Shown here one piece after another: positions 8,980 to 17,797 of a stretch of DNA of 64,000 bases (the first letter of the stretch is position 1; each line of letters starts with the position of its first letter). The stretch comes from Candidatus Helicobacter avicola (GTDB lineage Bacteria; Campylobacterota; Campylobacteria; Campylobacterales; Helicobacteraceae), in contig DXIN01000042.1 in the NCBI GenBank assembly GCA_019112865.1, positions 34,559 to 98,558 of the forward strand, in the 5' to 3' direction. The position numbers and the translations under genes are program-made. A model generated the notes under the pieces. That model searched no databases and was not told the DNA's origin. It saw only the letters and a program-made list of their open reading frames with translations.

Positions 8980-9839
8980 TGCCACGCACAAGCCAAATCC
9001 GCCCTATATCCAAACCCAAGGATCTCCAAATGTTTTTAGATGTGCAGTATGATCTTTGCAATACCACACAGAGCCTCAACACACCCGATCCGCTTGTTGT
9101 CGTGCGCCAGCACACACACCACCCACATTTCGCCGAAGTCGCTCTTTTGTGTGCGCTCCTCTCCTATGGTAATGCTAAACAAATTGTGGCATTTTTGAGT
9201 GCGCTAGACTTTGCATTGCTAGAGACCCCAAACACACACAAAAATCAAACAATGCCATACTACCGCCTCCAAAACGCACAGGACATAGAAGCGTTATTTG
9301 CAATTTTGCGAGAATGTATAAGACGCGGCGGAATTAAAGAAATTTTTATGTATGGATTGCAAAACACCACTTATGCACCCCACAGAATCCTCAACGCCAT
9401 ATACCACAGCATAGCAACCTTACACGAGATAGCCAAAGACCTTGGCGTGCAAAGCAGGGGCTTGGTTTTTGCACTTGGTGCAGGGCTAGCTCAAAAACCT
9501 AAGGCAAGCCCAGATTCACACGCGCATTCTGTCTCCATACGTTTCAGCCCCAAAGGCAAAAGCCCACTCAAGCGATGGAATCTCTTTATGCGTTGGATGG
9601 TGCGTGATGATGCGCTTGATTTTGGAATCTGGCAGGATATGATCGACCCAAGCGAGCTTATTATACCGCTTGACACCCATACATTTCGGATAGGACACAG
9701 ACTAGGCTTGCTCAAACGCAAAACCTATGACCTCGCCGCAGCCATAGAGCTTACAGATTCACTCAAAACATATTGTCCTAGCGACCCGGTGCGCTATGAT
9801 TTTGCGCTCTATAGAATCGGACAGGCGGAGCAAGGCTAG
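8979..9839 (+). CDS. TIGR02757 (DUF2400) family protein
   Basis: 286 residues. The C-terminal half has the family signature LNLF-RWMVR-DD, then LIIPLDTHTFRIG and SDPVRYDFALYRIG. The function of the family is not established; the DTH and DPV-Y-DFAL patterns are reminiscent of HhH-GPD-like DNA glycosylase folds, which is only a guess. The ATG overlaps the csd4 stop by one base, so translational coupling is likely. Ends about 115 bases before tolB, which has its own -10 box. Confidence 0.85.
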   Translation: MPRTSQIRPISKPKDLQMFLDVQYDLCNTTQSLNTPDPLVVVRQHTHHPHFAEVALLCALLSYGNAKQIVAFLSALDFALLETPNTHKNQTMPYYRLQNAQDIEALFAILRECIRRGGIKEIFMYGLQNTTYAPHRILNAIYHSIATLHEIAKDLGVQSRGLVFALGAGLAQKPKASPDSHAHSVSIRFSPKGKSPLKRWNLFMRWMVRDDALDFGIWQDMIDPSELIIPLDTHTFRIGHRLGLLKRKTYDLAAAIELTDSLKTYCPSDPVRYDFALYRIGQAEQG

Positions 9840-9929
9840 ATTCACAGAGAGATGATATGCCAGCACGATACCCACAAATACCCTAACATTTAAAGAAAAC
9901 GCCTAATGCCGAAATTAGAATTTTCACGT

Positions 9930-9935
9930 TATAAT
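9930..9935 (+). promoter_or_regulatory. -10 element upstream of tolB
   Basis: TATAAT within ACGTTATAATACGC, about 22 bases before the tolB ATG. AAGGAGA follows as ribosome site. No convincing -35 was found. Confidence 0.55.
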
Positions 9936-9956
9936 ACGCTCTTTTAAGGAGATACA

Positions 9957-11225
9957 ATGCCAAAACGTTTCTCAATCCTTGTCCTATTATGTAACCTTTG
10001 GGCTATGCCTATGATGGCACTTGATGCGACTCTTGAGATTATCACAAGCTCCACCAAACTACCCTTTATCATTGTGGAGCATATCGCAGACAATAACGAA
10101 TATGGACAAAAACTCCTCTCACAGCTTAGCGGGGATTTGCGTGTAAGCAATCATTTCCAAGTAGAAAAAGGTGAGAGTGTCAAAGACAAAGATCCGGATT
10201 TTCAAACCTACAAGGACAAAAAAATCGATCTCATCGCACGTGTGAGCGCAAGTAAAAAAAGTGGTGCTATCACTGGACGACTGGTGCTCTATGATGTGCG
10301 CAGTGGCAAAAAGATATTTGACCAAGAATACACACAGCCCACACTCAACCGCTATCCATTCATTGCGCATGAAATGTGTATCAGCATCAATACCTATATC
10401 CAAGCACCGCGTATAGATTGGATGCGTGAGCCTGTGGTGCTCTCCAAATACACAAACTCTGGTAATAGCGTGATTGCTCTAGCAGACTATACACTCACCT
10501 TTCAGCAAGACATCATACAAGGTGGGCTCAATATATTCCCAAAATGGGGTAACAAAGAAAAAAGTATTATCTATTTTACGCGTTATATCAATGATAAGCC
10601 CACGATTTTACGCTACCATTTACACACCAATACGACCGAAACCATAGTGCAAAGCGATGGTATGGCAGTAGTGTCAGATGTAAATAGCAATGGCACAAAG
10701 TTACTTCTTAGTTTAACACCTAACAAAAGTGCAGCCGATGTGTATCTTTATGAAACACAAACAAAAAATCTAAAAAGACTCACAAGCTTTTCTGGAATCG
10801 ATGTAGGTGGGAAATTCATCAACAATGAGAGAGAAGTGGCATTCATCTCTGATAGATTGGGATACCCTAATGTCTTTGCTACCAATCTTGAAGGAGGTAA
10901 TGTCGAGCAGCTTGTCTTTCATGGACGCAATAATAGCGCAGTGGCAAGCCACGATAAATACATTGTCTATACAAGCCGTGAGAGCAACAATGAGTTTGGA
11001 CTAAACACTTTTAATATCTACCTTATCGCCACTAATAGCGATTTTATACGTCGCTTGACTGAAAAAGGCTCTAACCAAATGCCCACATTTTCAAAAGATG
11101 GCAAAAACATTATGTATATCAAACATACCGACACACAAAGCGCGCTAGGCATAATTCGTCTAGACTACAATAGTAGCTATTTTTTCTCACTTCCTAAAGT
11201 CAAGATTCAATCCTATGATTGGTAA
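9957..11225 (+). CDS. tolB: Tol-Pal system beta-propeller protein
   Basis: 422 residues. Periplasmic TolB of the Tol-Pal envelope constriction system, which docks on Pal. A signal peptide covers residues 1-21 (cleavage near MMALDA). An N-terminal alpha/beta domain holds TSSTKLPFIIVEH. The C-terminal half has propeller repeats with family-like blades (AFISDRLGYPNVFATNLEGG, MPTFSKDGKNIMYI). pal, cpoB and slyD follow on the same strand. tolQ, tolR and tolA are not in the window. Confidence 0.93.
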   Translation: MPKRFSILVLLCNLWAMPMMALDATLEIITSSTKLPFIIVEHIADNNEYGQKLLSQLSGDLRVSNHFQVEKGESVKDKDPDFQTYKDKKIDLIARVSASKKSGAITGRLVLYDVRSGKKIFDQEYTQPTLNRYPFIAHEMCISINTYIQAPRIDWMREPVVLSKYTNSGNSVIALADYTLTFQQDIIQGGLNIFPKWGNKEKSIIYFTRYINDKPTILRYHLHTNTTETIVQSDGMAVVSDVNSNGTKLLLSLTPNKSAADVYLYETQTKNLKRLTSFSGIDVGGKFINNEREVAFISDRLGYPNVFATNLEGGNVEQLVFHGRNNSAVASHDKYIVYTSRESNNEFGLNTFNIYLIATNSDFIRRLTEKGSNQMPTFSKDGKNIMYIKHTDTQSALGIIRLDYNSSYFFSLPKVKIQSYDW

Positions 11226-11247
11226 AAAGTTTTTCATAAAATACGAT

Positions 11248-11276
11248 TTGACTTTAAGATGTTTAAAAGCTATAAT
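11248..11276 (+). promoter_or_regulatory. Sigma-70 promoter of pal
   Basis: TTGACT (11248-11253), a 17-base spacer and a perfect TATAAT (11271-11276), ending about 30 bases before the pal ATG. It lies between tolB and pal, so pal can be expressed independently of tolB. Confidence 0.8.
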
Positions 11277-11306
11277 TAACTTACAAAGGACTAAATAGGA
11301 GGTAGT

Positions 11307-11816
11307 ATGAAGAAAATCCATATAATCGGAGCTTTTGGGGCTATTTTGTTATTTATAAGTGGCTGTGGAGATGATGCGAAGGTCTCTACCGGTGGTAGTG
11401 GTGCAGTAGCCGTGCAGGGAGAAGATGCTTCTATGGCATCAAGTGGGGGAAATAGGGCAAGTGATAATTTTGTGCAGCTTGATAGCAATAGTTTGCAGAC
11501 TATTCTCTTTGGGTTTGATAAATACACAATCCAAGAAAGTATGCTCACAAATATAGAAAATGCTGCCAATGCACTCAAACAATCCAATGCCAAGGTGGTG
11601 CTAGAGGGCAATACCGACTCATTTGGTTCAGATGAATACAACTTCGCGCTTGGTAAAAAACGTGCGGATTCTGTAAGAAATGCTCTTGAAATACGTGGTG
11701 TAAATCCCAATAATATCTCCACGGTAACTTATGGTGAGAGCAAGCCTGTATGCACACAAGCTACAAAAGAGTGCTATCAAGCCAATAGACGTGTTGATTT
11801 CAAACTTGCGCAATAA
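11307..11816 (+). CDS. pal: Peptidoglycan-associated lipoprotein
   Basis: 169 residues. A lipoprotein signal with lipobox FISGC puts the lipidated Cys near residue 21. After a Ser/Gly-rich linker the OmpA-like peptidoglycan-binding domain occupies residues 60-169, with EGNTDSFGSDEYNFALGKKRAD and a closing NRRVDF. AGGAGGT precedes the ATG by 7 bases. Anchors the outer membrane to the wall together with TolB. Confidence 0.95.
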   Translation: MKKIHIIGAFGAILLFISGCGDDAKVSTGGSGAVAVQGEDASMASSGGNRASDNFVQLDSNSLQTILFGFDKYTIQESMLTNIENAANALKQSNAKVVLEGNTDSFGSDEYNFALGKKRADSVRNALEIRGVNPNNISTVTYGESKPVCTQATKECYQANRRVDFKLAQ

Positions 11817-11860
11817 TCCCCAAGGCGCAAACAAAAGCAGTATAAGTAGTTAATAGAAGC

Positions 11861-12730
11861 ATGATGAAGTATTACATATCCATCTTGCTTCTTTGTTTTG
11901 TTTGCTACGGAGCCAAGGAACCATCGGCTTTTGAAAAGCAAAGCGGTGCAACCAAGAGGGATCTCTCTTCTCTCCAAGGCACAGCGCAAAACCTCCTCAA
12001 TCTTACCACACAGATTCAAGAACAACAAGAAGCTCTCAAACAATCTCAAGAAGGGCTTATGAGTTTGTATGAATCCCAACACCAAAAGCTCCAAAACACA
12101 ACAAAACAAAGTGCGACAAATACCCAAGAAATCGAAAATCTCAAAACCGAGATAGCGGCACTCAAGACCCTCTTGCAACAACAAAAAGAACAGATACATA
12201 CGCTAGATTCTAAAATGAAAGAGATTCATACACTCACAATAAAAACACAAGAGAGTATCCTCCAAGAACTTGAAAAACTTAGCAACCCGCATTTAAACAA
12301 CGCAAATAAAGGGACACAAAAACAAGACGATACACAATCACAAAAGCCCACATCTAAGCCTAAGTTTGATAAAAACAAAAGTGCTGAACTTTTTACACAA
12401 GCCAAAGAATTTATCAAAAAGAAACAATACAAATCCGCCAAGGACATTATGCTATGGCTTAAAGACAATAACTACAATGCTCCAGAAGCAACTTTTTATC
12501 TCGGTGAAATTGCGTATTTGCAAAAAGATTACCATTTAGCGATTAAATACTACAAGGCAAGTGTGGCACTAAGCGATCGTGGCGCGTATATGCCCACGCT
12601 TTTGCTGCATACTGCTCTTTGTTTCAAGGGGATTAAAGATATGCCAAACTATAATTCCTTTTTGGAAGTCTTGATTGCGACTTATCCACAAAGCAAAGAA
12701 GCGGCACAAGCCAAAGAACTTAGAAAATAA
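11861..12730 (+). CDS. cpoB: CpoB/YbgF-like coiled-coil TPR periplasmic protein
   Basis: 289 residues with a signal peptide (residues 1-18, ends near YGAKEP). A long Gln/Glu/Lys-rich coiled coil fills about residues 35-140. A polar linker rich in Lys, Gln and Thr follows, then TPR-like helices from about 165 (SAELFTQAKEFIKKKQYKSA, FYLGEIAYLQKDYHLAIKYY). This matches CpoB, which coordinates the Tol system with wall synthesis at the septum; the role here is inferred. There are two adjacent ATG codons and no strong ribosome site, so the start may be 11864. Confidence 0.87.
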   Translation: MMKYYISILLLCFVCYGAKEPSAFEKQSGATKRDLSSLQGTAQNLLNLTTQIQEQQEALKQSQEGLMSLYESQHQKLQNTTKQSATNTQEIENLKTEIAALKTLLQQQKEQIHTLDSKMKEIHTLTIKTQESILQELEKLSNPHLNNANKGTQKQDDTQSQKPTSKPKFDKNKSAELFTQAKEFIKKKQYKSAKDIMLWLKDNNYNAPEATFYLGEIAYLQKDYHLAIKYYKASVALSDRGAYMPTLLLHTALCFKGIKDMPNYNSFLEVLIATYPQSKEAAQAKELRK

Positions 12731-12741
12731 AGGAAACACAA

Positions 12742-13296
12742 ATGATTGCACACAACAAAGTTGTTACCATCGAATACGAAGTATCAGATACCCAAAGCAA
12801 AGAGATTATAGATTCTAACAAGAGTGGTGCGCCATTGGAATTTCTCGTGGGCGCGAACCAAATCATTAGTGGGCTAGAAAATGCCCTTATGGGTGCAAAA
12901 GCTGGAGACAAACTCTCTGTGGAAGTAAAGCCTGAAGATGCGTATGGGGTGTATCAACCAGATTGGATTCAAGAGGTTGCGCGCGATCAGTTTGAGGGCA
13001 TTGATCTCAAGGTTGGTATGACGCTTTTTGGACAAAACGATGATGGACAAACTGCACAAGTGATTGTCAAGGATTTTAACGACAATGCCGTTATCATTGA
13101 TTACAATCACCCCTTAGCAGGCAAAACGCTTAACTTCAATATCAATGTGCTTGATGTCCGTGATGCAACAGAAACAGAGATATTACAGGGCAATGTAGGC
13201 GGAGGCTGTGGCTGCGGAAGTGGTGGCGGTCATCATCATCACGATGGTGGAGGTTGCTGTGGTGGCGGTGGTGGAGGCTGTGGCTGCGGACACTAA
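12742..13296 (+). CDS. slyD: FKBP-type prolyl isomerase with metal-binding tail
   Basis: 184 residues. The FKBP core with inserted IF domain spans residues 1-150 (GAPLEFLVGANQIISGLENAL, GAKAGDKLSVEVKPEDAYG). The last 32 residues are almost only Gly, Cys and His (GGGCGCGSGGGHHHHDGGG and on), a nickel/zinc-binding tail as in SlyD. In Helicobacter SlyD helps deliver nickel to hydrogenase. AAAGGAAAC precedes the ATG. Two hairpins follow the stop. Confidence 0.95.
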   Translation: MIAHNKVVTIEYEVSDTQSKEIIDSNKSGAPLEFLVGANQIISGLENALMGAKAGDKLSVEVKPEDAYGVYQPDWIQEVARDQFEGIDLKVGMTLFGQNDDGQTAQVIVKDFNDNAVIIDYNHPLAGKTLNFNINVLDVRDATETEILQGNVGGGCGCGSGGGHHHHDGGGCCGGGGGGCGCGH

Positions 13297-13304
13297 TCTA
13301 CATA

Positions 13305-13355
13305 GTTTGCCTTTGGCAAGCTGTGTCAATACACCGCTTATCGCCTCTGACACAG
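13305..13355 (+). other. Tandem hairpins after slyD, possible terminator
   Basis: Two adjacent dyads: GTTTGCC-TTT-GGCAAGC (13305-13321) and CTGTGTCA with TGACACAG (13321-13355, 19-base loop). Neither is followed by a real T-run on the plus strand. They lie between converging slyD and a glycosyltransferase gene, so they may stop or stabilise transcripts. Low certainty on function. Confidence 0.4.
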
Positions 13356-13410
13356 ACTTACTTCCGATACTTTCTACACCAAACTTCTTGCACAAAAACT
13401 TACAAAACCG

Positions 13411-14556
13411 CTAAAACCCTAACAACTCCATCACAATATGTCTAATTTTTGTGATATTGCACTCCATACTAAAAGTGTGAGCAAGCTCGTGTGCGCGATG
13501 CTTATGGGCTAAAATATCCTCGCGTGAGAGTGAAGTAAGCGCTCTTAGCAGTGAATCTACGCTAAATTCTCTCGCACACACACCACAATGCTGTTGGGAT
13601 ACAAACTGCCCAATCTCGCTAAGTGGCGTTGAGAGGATACACAGCCGTGCCTGGAGGTATTCAAAAAATTTATTTGGCAAGCAATGCGCGAGATTAAAAG
13701 TCGTGGGAAAAAATGGAATAAGCCCTATATCAAAGGCATTGGAAAATGGCACAATCTCCTCTAATGACACCGGTGGTAAAAATACAAGATTGCCAGGGGC
13801 ATTTTCACGCAGAGAGCGAAAAAACTCGGGCTGATTGCTTAGCACCATTGCATAGAGGGTGTAATCACTAGGGAGTTTTTGTGCAAACTCAATAAGATTT
13901 GTGCTACTCCTATCAGGGCTCACAAATCCGTGGTAGAGGATTTTTATCGGACTACTTAGCGGTGTGGGAGTGAGGTCAAAAAAGGGCGGTAGTGATAAAA
14001 ACACGAGTGATTGCACCCCAAACCTCTCATAATACTTACGCGATATACCCTCGCTCACACAAAGTGCGCCATCTACTTGGGGTAGATACACCTCACATAA
14101 ATGCTGGAAAAACAACCCAAAGCTTGCCAACCACTCTTTGTTATCCTCATATTCTAGCGGATAATACTCACGCAAATCAATAAGGACTTTTGTCTCCTTG
14201 TATCGTGCGCGATATTCTAGCGCAAAGGGCAAAAGCGTGATGTCTTCTACGATAAGCAACTGCTGTGGTGGCAAGCTAGAGAGGTGCTCTCTGATACACA
14301 GGCGATTAGGCGTAAAGATGAGATTCTCAAATGCACCATTTTGGCAGTGAGCTTTGATGATTTGCTCTTGTGCGGGGGTGCGATCTTTGGCAGTGAGCAA
14401 CGCAGGGAAACTAAAGCTCCGCACTCCTGCGATGGGCGTGCATTCTTTGGCAATCACACTAAGCGTGTGAATCTCCTTTAGCATAGCAATTAGCCGTGCC
14501 GGACGAGGACGCTTACTCGCGTCAAAATCGCACAAAATCGTGATATTAGCAACCAT
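13411..14556 (-). CDS. GT-B type glycosyltransferase (group 1/4-like)
   Basis: About 381 residues from the ATG at 14556; a GTG at 14592 is an alternative but overlaps the upstream gene more. The C-terminal half fits a GT-B nucleotide-sugar domain: ILYHGFVSPDRSS, a central LVFLPPV..EEIVPFSNAFDIGLIPF and PNKFFEYLQARLCILSTPLSEIGQFV, where the conserved Glu sits in K-FEYL. The acceptor is unknown (surface glycan is a guess). The start overlaps the preceding pseudopilin-like gene by 11 bases. Confidence 0.8.
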   Translation of the reverse strand: MVANITILCDFDASKRPRPARLIAMLKEIHTLSVIAKECTPIAGVRSFSFPALLTAKDRTPAQEQIIKAHCQNGAFENLIFTPNRLCIREHLSSLPPQQLLIVEDITLLPFALEYRARYKETKVLIDLREYYPLEYEDNKEWLASFGLFFQHLCEVYLPQVDGALCVSEGISRKYYERFGVQSLVFLSLPPFFDLTPTPLSSPIKILYHGFVSPDRSSTNLIEFAQKLPSDYTLYAMVLSNQPEFFRSLRENAPGNLVFLPPVSLEEIVPFSNAFDIGLIPFFPTTFNLAHCLPNKFFEYLQARLCILSTPLSEIGQFVSQQHCGVCAREFSVDSLLRALTSLSREDILAHKHRAHELAHTFSMECNITKIRHIVMELLGF

Positions 14557-15232
14557 TGCTTTTGCCCAAAATCTTGCCTTGTGGTAAGACACACACGGAT
14601 TTGCTCACACCTTTTTTGCTAAGTCGCACTTCATAGGAGTTTTGCAAAGGTAATGGGATTTTGGCACAATACGCAAATCCCAAAAAATCAAAATACACCC
14701 TTCCACTTTCGCGTTCCCCACACACACTAGGGGAAAAAATCTCCATATTCTCTATACCTAGATTCTCGCCCAAACGCGCATTTATAGAAAGATTGTTTTT
14801 GCAATCAAACGATGTATTAGTGTTGTTATAGCCACTAATACACTGCCGTGTGCTGTCCATAGCGATAATATCCCCTGCCATAGGACGCGAATCAAAATCC
14901 GTGCTGATAGCATCTCTTGGCGTGTCAATATAGAGCGAAAAACTTGAGGTTGCATAGACCTTGCCTATGTGGAGTTGCACCTGCCACAAGGCACTTTTAG
15001 AATACGCCATAAGCTTACGCACATTAATCGAAGGATAGCGCGCATAGAGTGAATCTAGCTGTGTAGTATGTGTGAAATGTCTCTGGTCTGTGAGCGCGAG
15101 AATCTGGGCATTTTGCAACTGGTGCAAAAGAGTGCGTTGCGCGATAAAGAGGCTTTGGTTTTGGCTTGGGAGACTAAAAGCAAAGGCAATACTAACAAGC
15201 ACAAAGACAAGGAGGAGTTCAAGGAGATTCAC
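14546..15232 (-). CDS. Pseudopilin-like protein lacking a prepilin leader
   Basis: 228 residues. The N-terminus MNLLELLLVFVLVSIAFAF is the hydrophobic helix of type IV pilin-like proteins, with Glu at position 5 exactly as in a mature pilin (F1-T2-L3-x4-E5). The usual leader and the Gly before cleavage are missing: the GTG start at 15232 is only nine bases after an in-frame TAG, so no upstream start exists in this frame. The rest has Cys-containing loops (residues 130-228), as in minor pseudopilins. It could be a type II secretion or competence pseudopilin. The gene sits between two glycosyltransferase genes. Confidence 0.7.
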   Translation of the reverse strand: MNLLELLLVFVLVSIAFAFSLPSQNQSLFIAQRTLLHQLQNAQILALTDQRHFTHTTQLDSLYARYPSINVRKLMAYSKSALWQVQLHIGKVYATSSFSLYIDTPRDAISTDFDSRPMAGDIIAMDSTRQCISGYNNTNTSFDCKNNLSINARLGENLGIENMEIFSPSVCGERESGRVYFDFLGFAYCAKIPLPLQNSYEVRLSKKGVSKSVCVLPQGKILGKSNGC

Positions 15233-15241
15233 TATTGCTAC

Positions 15242-16456
15242 CTAATGTGGGGATTGTGGATTTTGTCTCACACTTTGGGGAGCTTGGATAATCTCATAAC
15301 ACGCAATTATCTTGCCTAGATACTCTATGCTTACATCATAATGCACACAATTGGTTGTAGGTCGCAACATCTTAGAGGCATTATTGCTAATTCCATAAAA
15401 ACGCAATTGCAGCTCAAGACGTTTATCTTGAGTTTGTATTGCCCTAATCCCCATAGCTTTGAGTTTGTGTGCTAAGTCCTTGCCATAATAATACGACTTT
15501 GCAAAATGGCTTTTGACATCAAGCAAATACACGAGTTTGTTAGCATATAACACCCCTGTTTGCATACATGCAAATGCTATAATACACACTAATCGCACGA
15601 CATAGCCCCTGCGAAATTGTGGCAAACGCACGCGTATATCACTCAAAAACCGCTTGATAAGCACCGGTAGTCCCACTACACTCATAGGAATAAGTGTCTC
15701 AATATCAACCTTTTGGCGCAACGACAGAATAAGCACAAACACAATCGCACTCACACTCACATAGCTCATAAAGTCATCATAACGTTTGAGAGAATAAATA
15801 AGCGAGTAGATATAGTATGCTAGCAATAGTGGCGAGAACAAAAAGATAAGCCCACCTAATGTATCGACAAAATAGCTTTGTGGGTGTCCGCTGACATTAA
15901 TCCCAAAGAGATTCATATTAATCGCAAAGCACACCAGTGCAAACACCATATATTGCGTATTTTTATGACGCAACGCATAAAAAAACATTCCCAAAAACAG
16001 CACACTACACCCAGCATCTAAAAACACGCTAATAGCTGGGAGAAGATAGGCATTGCGCTTGAATCTAAGCTGCCAATACACGCAAATGAGCGCGATACTC
16101 ATAATAATCGTGGCTTTAGAAATTAGCACAGAGCTAAAAACCACACCGGGTAGCATCATAAAGGTAAAAACACATAGCAAACTATCAATGGGCTTTTTGA
16201 GGTAGATTCTAGAAATCGCATACAGCAAGCAGACATTGAGTGTGTGCAACGCCAAAAATGGCGCACGAAGTGCAAAGTCATTGTAACCAAAAGTCTCATA
16301 ACTCCATCTCGCCACATCAAAAAGCAGACTTTTGTCATAAAAAAATCCAAAAGCCTCTGTGTGATGGATACTCATCTCGCTGATATTAAAGAGCAAGCTC
16401 GCAATATGCACGATGAGCAAGAGGACAAAGAGAAATGTTGTGCCTAGAGTTTGCAT
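15242..16456 (-). CDS. Polytopic GT-C/GT39-like membrane glycosyltransferase
   Basis: 404 residues with roughly nine hydrophobic segments. The pattern near residues 30-75 (TEAFGFFYDKSLLFDVARW, then LRAPFLALHTLNVCLLYAI) matches ArnT/PMT-type GT-C proteins, which use polyprenyl-phosphate sugars; the first loop acidic residues (SIHHTEAF) are in the place of the catalytic Asp/Glu. Substrate unknown. The final 60 residues are a soluble tail. It ends 9 bases before the pseudopilin-like gene, so the two are probably cotranscribed. Confidence 0.7.
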   Translation of the reverse strand: MQTLGTTFLFVLLLIVHIASLLFNISEMSIHHTEAFGFFYDKSLLFDVARWSYETFGYNDFALRAPFLALHTLNVCLLYAISRIYLKKPIDSLLCVFTFMMLPGVVFSSVLISKATIIMSIALICVYWQLRFKRNAYLLPAISVFLDAGCSVLFLGMFFYALRHKNTQYMVFALVCFAINMNLFGINVSGHPQSYFVDTLGGLIFLFSPLLLAYYIYSLIYSLKRYDDFMSYVSVSAIVFVLILSLRQKVDIETLIPMSVVGLPVLIKRFLSDIRVRLPQFRRGYVVRLVCIIAFACMQTGVLYANKLVYLLDVKSHFAKSYYYGKDLAHKLKAMGIRAIQTQDKRLELQLRFYGISNNASKMLRPTTNCVHYDVSIEYLGKIIACYEIIQAPQSVRQNPQSPH

Positions 16457-16510
16457 AAAAGCCTTTGTGATATTTTTGTGTTGATTATAGCATAGGTTGA
16501 GAATCTCGTA

Positions 16511-17788
16511 TTACAAATCCACAAAATCCTTCGTAGGTAGGCTTTTTGTCGTCTTGGCACCGAGCTTTTTGAGAGATTCAAACCTTGAGGCGAGGCTACC
16601 TCGTCCGCTTGTAAGCTTAGAATCTATCTCATCGCTCTGCTTGCCTAGCCGCTCAATAAGCCTCTTTAAGCCTTCAAAATCCTCTGTGATACCCACAAAT
16701 TTATCATAAAACTTCCCAATCTCCTCAAATGCCACGCGCACATTCTCATCACTCTGTATATGCCACCAGCTTACCTCAATAGTTTTAAGTGCCATAAAGA
16801 GTGTGTGGGGCGTGGTGAGATAGACTTTTTTAGTATAGGCGTATTGGTAGATTCCGCTATCCACGCTCAAAGCTAAATCAAGGATATTTTGGTAGGGGAT
16901 AAAGAGTAGCACAAACTCATAAGTGCCAGATTCAAAGTTCGCATAGGGCTTTTTGGCAAGCTCATCGATACGATTTTTGAGGTTGTGTGCGATTTCTTGG
17001 CACACACTCACATCAAGAGATTCAAAGCTAAAGTTACTTGGTAGCGGGAATTTAGAATCTATAATAATGCTTTTTTGTTTGTCCAGATACACCACCGCAT
17101 CGGGACGATACCCACTACCCTCGTGCTTGAAATGTGCCTCTAGCCTATACTGCTCGCCCTCCTTTAGCCCGCTATGCTCTAGCACATTTTTGAGCTGAAT
17201 CTCGGCAAAATTCCCACGAATTTTCTTATCACCTTTTAGAATCTGCGCGAGCTTGTCGGCGTTTTGCCCGATTTCTTGGCTATAAGCAAACATATTTTTG
17301 ATATTTGTCTCCAGCTTTGCCTCATTAACCACAAGCCGCTCTTTGTATTCTTTCATACCCTCTTTGTAGGCTTCTATACTCTCACGCACAGGGGCAAAGA
17401 GTGAATCTAGCATTTTTTTAGAATCCTCTAAAAGATGAAGCTTGTTTTGCTGGAGCATACTTTGGGATTGTGTTTGCAGAGATTTCTCAAACTCCACCTT
17501 AAGCGTGGCGAGATTTTGGGCGTATTTTTGCTCAAGTGAATCTAAGAGTGTGGCTTGGGATTGTATCTGTGCCTGCGCCCTAGCGTTATCTTGTAGTGCA
17601 AGATTGTATCGCTCGCTAGATTCTGTGAGTTGCACTCTTAGGGCTTGCTCGGATTTTTGGAGTGAATCCACCTGCGCAATGAGGGTTTGTGTGTCTTTGT
17701 GCAAAGCGGTGTTTTGGAGCAGGGCGCGCACGAGCATAAATACTAGCGTGATTGCTACTCCTAGCAGTCCGATAATGATGTAGAGCAT
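16511..17788 (-). CDS. rmuC: DNA recombination protein RmuC
   Basis: 425 residues. An N-terminal membrane helix (3-22), a long coiled coil (30-180), then the RmuC nuclease-like domain: GNFAEIQLKNVLEHSGLKEG, YRPDAVVYL, IIIDSKFPL and, near 310, FVLLFIPYQNILDLAL. The D...DSK pattern fits the PD-(D/E)XK fold. RmuC limits inversions at short inverted repeats in E. coli; that is relevant given the palindromic repeats of this genome. It begins 9 bases after the LpoB-Sel1 gene ends. Confidence 0.92.
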   Translation of the reverse strand: MLYIIIGLLGVAITLVFMLVRALLQNTALHKDTQTLIAQVDSLQKSEQALRVQLTESSERYNLALQDNARAQAQIQSQATLLDSLEQKYAQNLATLKVEFEKSLQTQSQSMLQQNKLHLLEDSKKMLDSLFAPVRESIEAYKEGMKEYKERLVVNEAKLETNIKNMFAYSQEIGQNADKLAQILKGDKKIRGNFAEIQLKNVLEHSGLKEGEQYRLEAHFKHEGSGYRPDAVVYLDKQKSIIIDSKFPLPSNFSFESLDVSVCQEIAHNLKNRIDELAKKPYANFESGTYEFVLLFIPYQNILDLALSVDSGIYQYAYTKKVYLTTPHTLFMALKTIEVSWWHIQSDENVRVAFEEIGKFYDKFVGITEDFEGLKRLIERLGKQSDEIDSKLTSGRGSLASRFESLKKLGAKTTKSLPTKDFVDL

Positions 17789-17797
17789 TTGCGATCC

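Noticed and set aside
13183..13445. Several frames across the slyD tail
   Set aside because: They arise from the GGC/TGT/CAT-rich metal-binding tail of slyD read in other frames.
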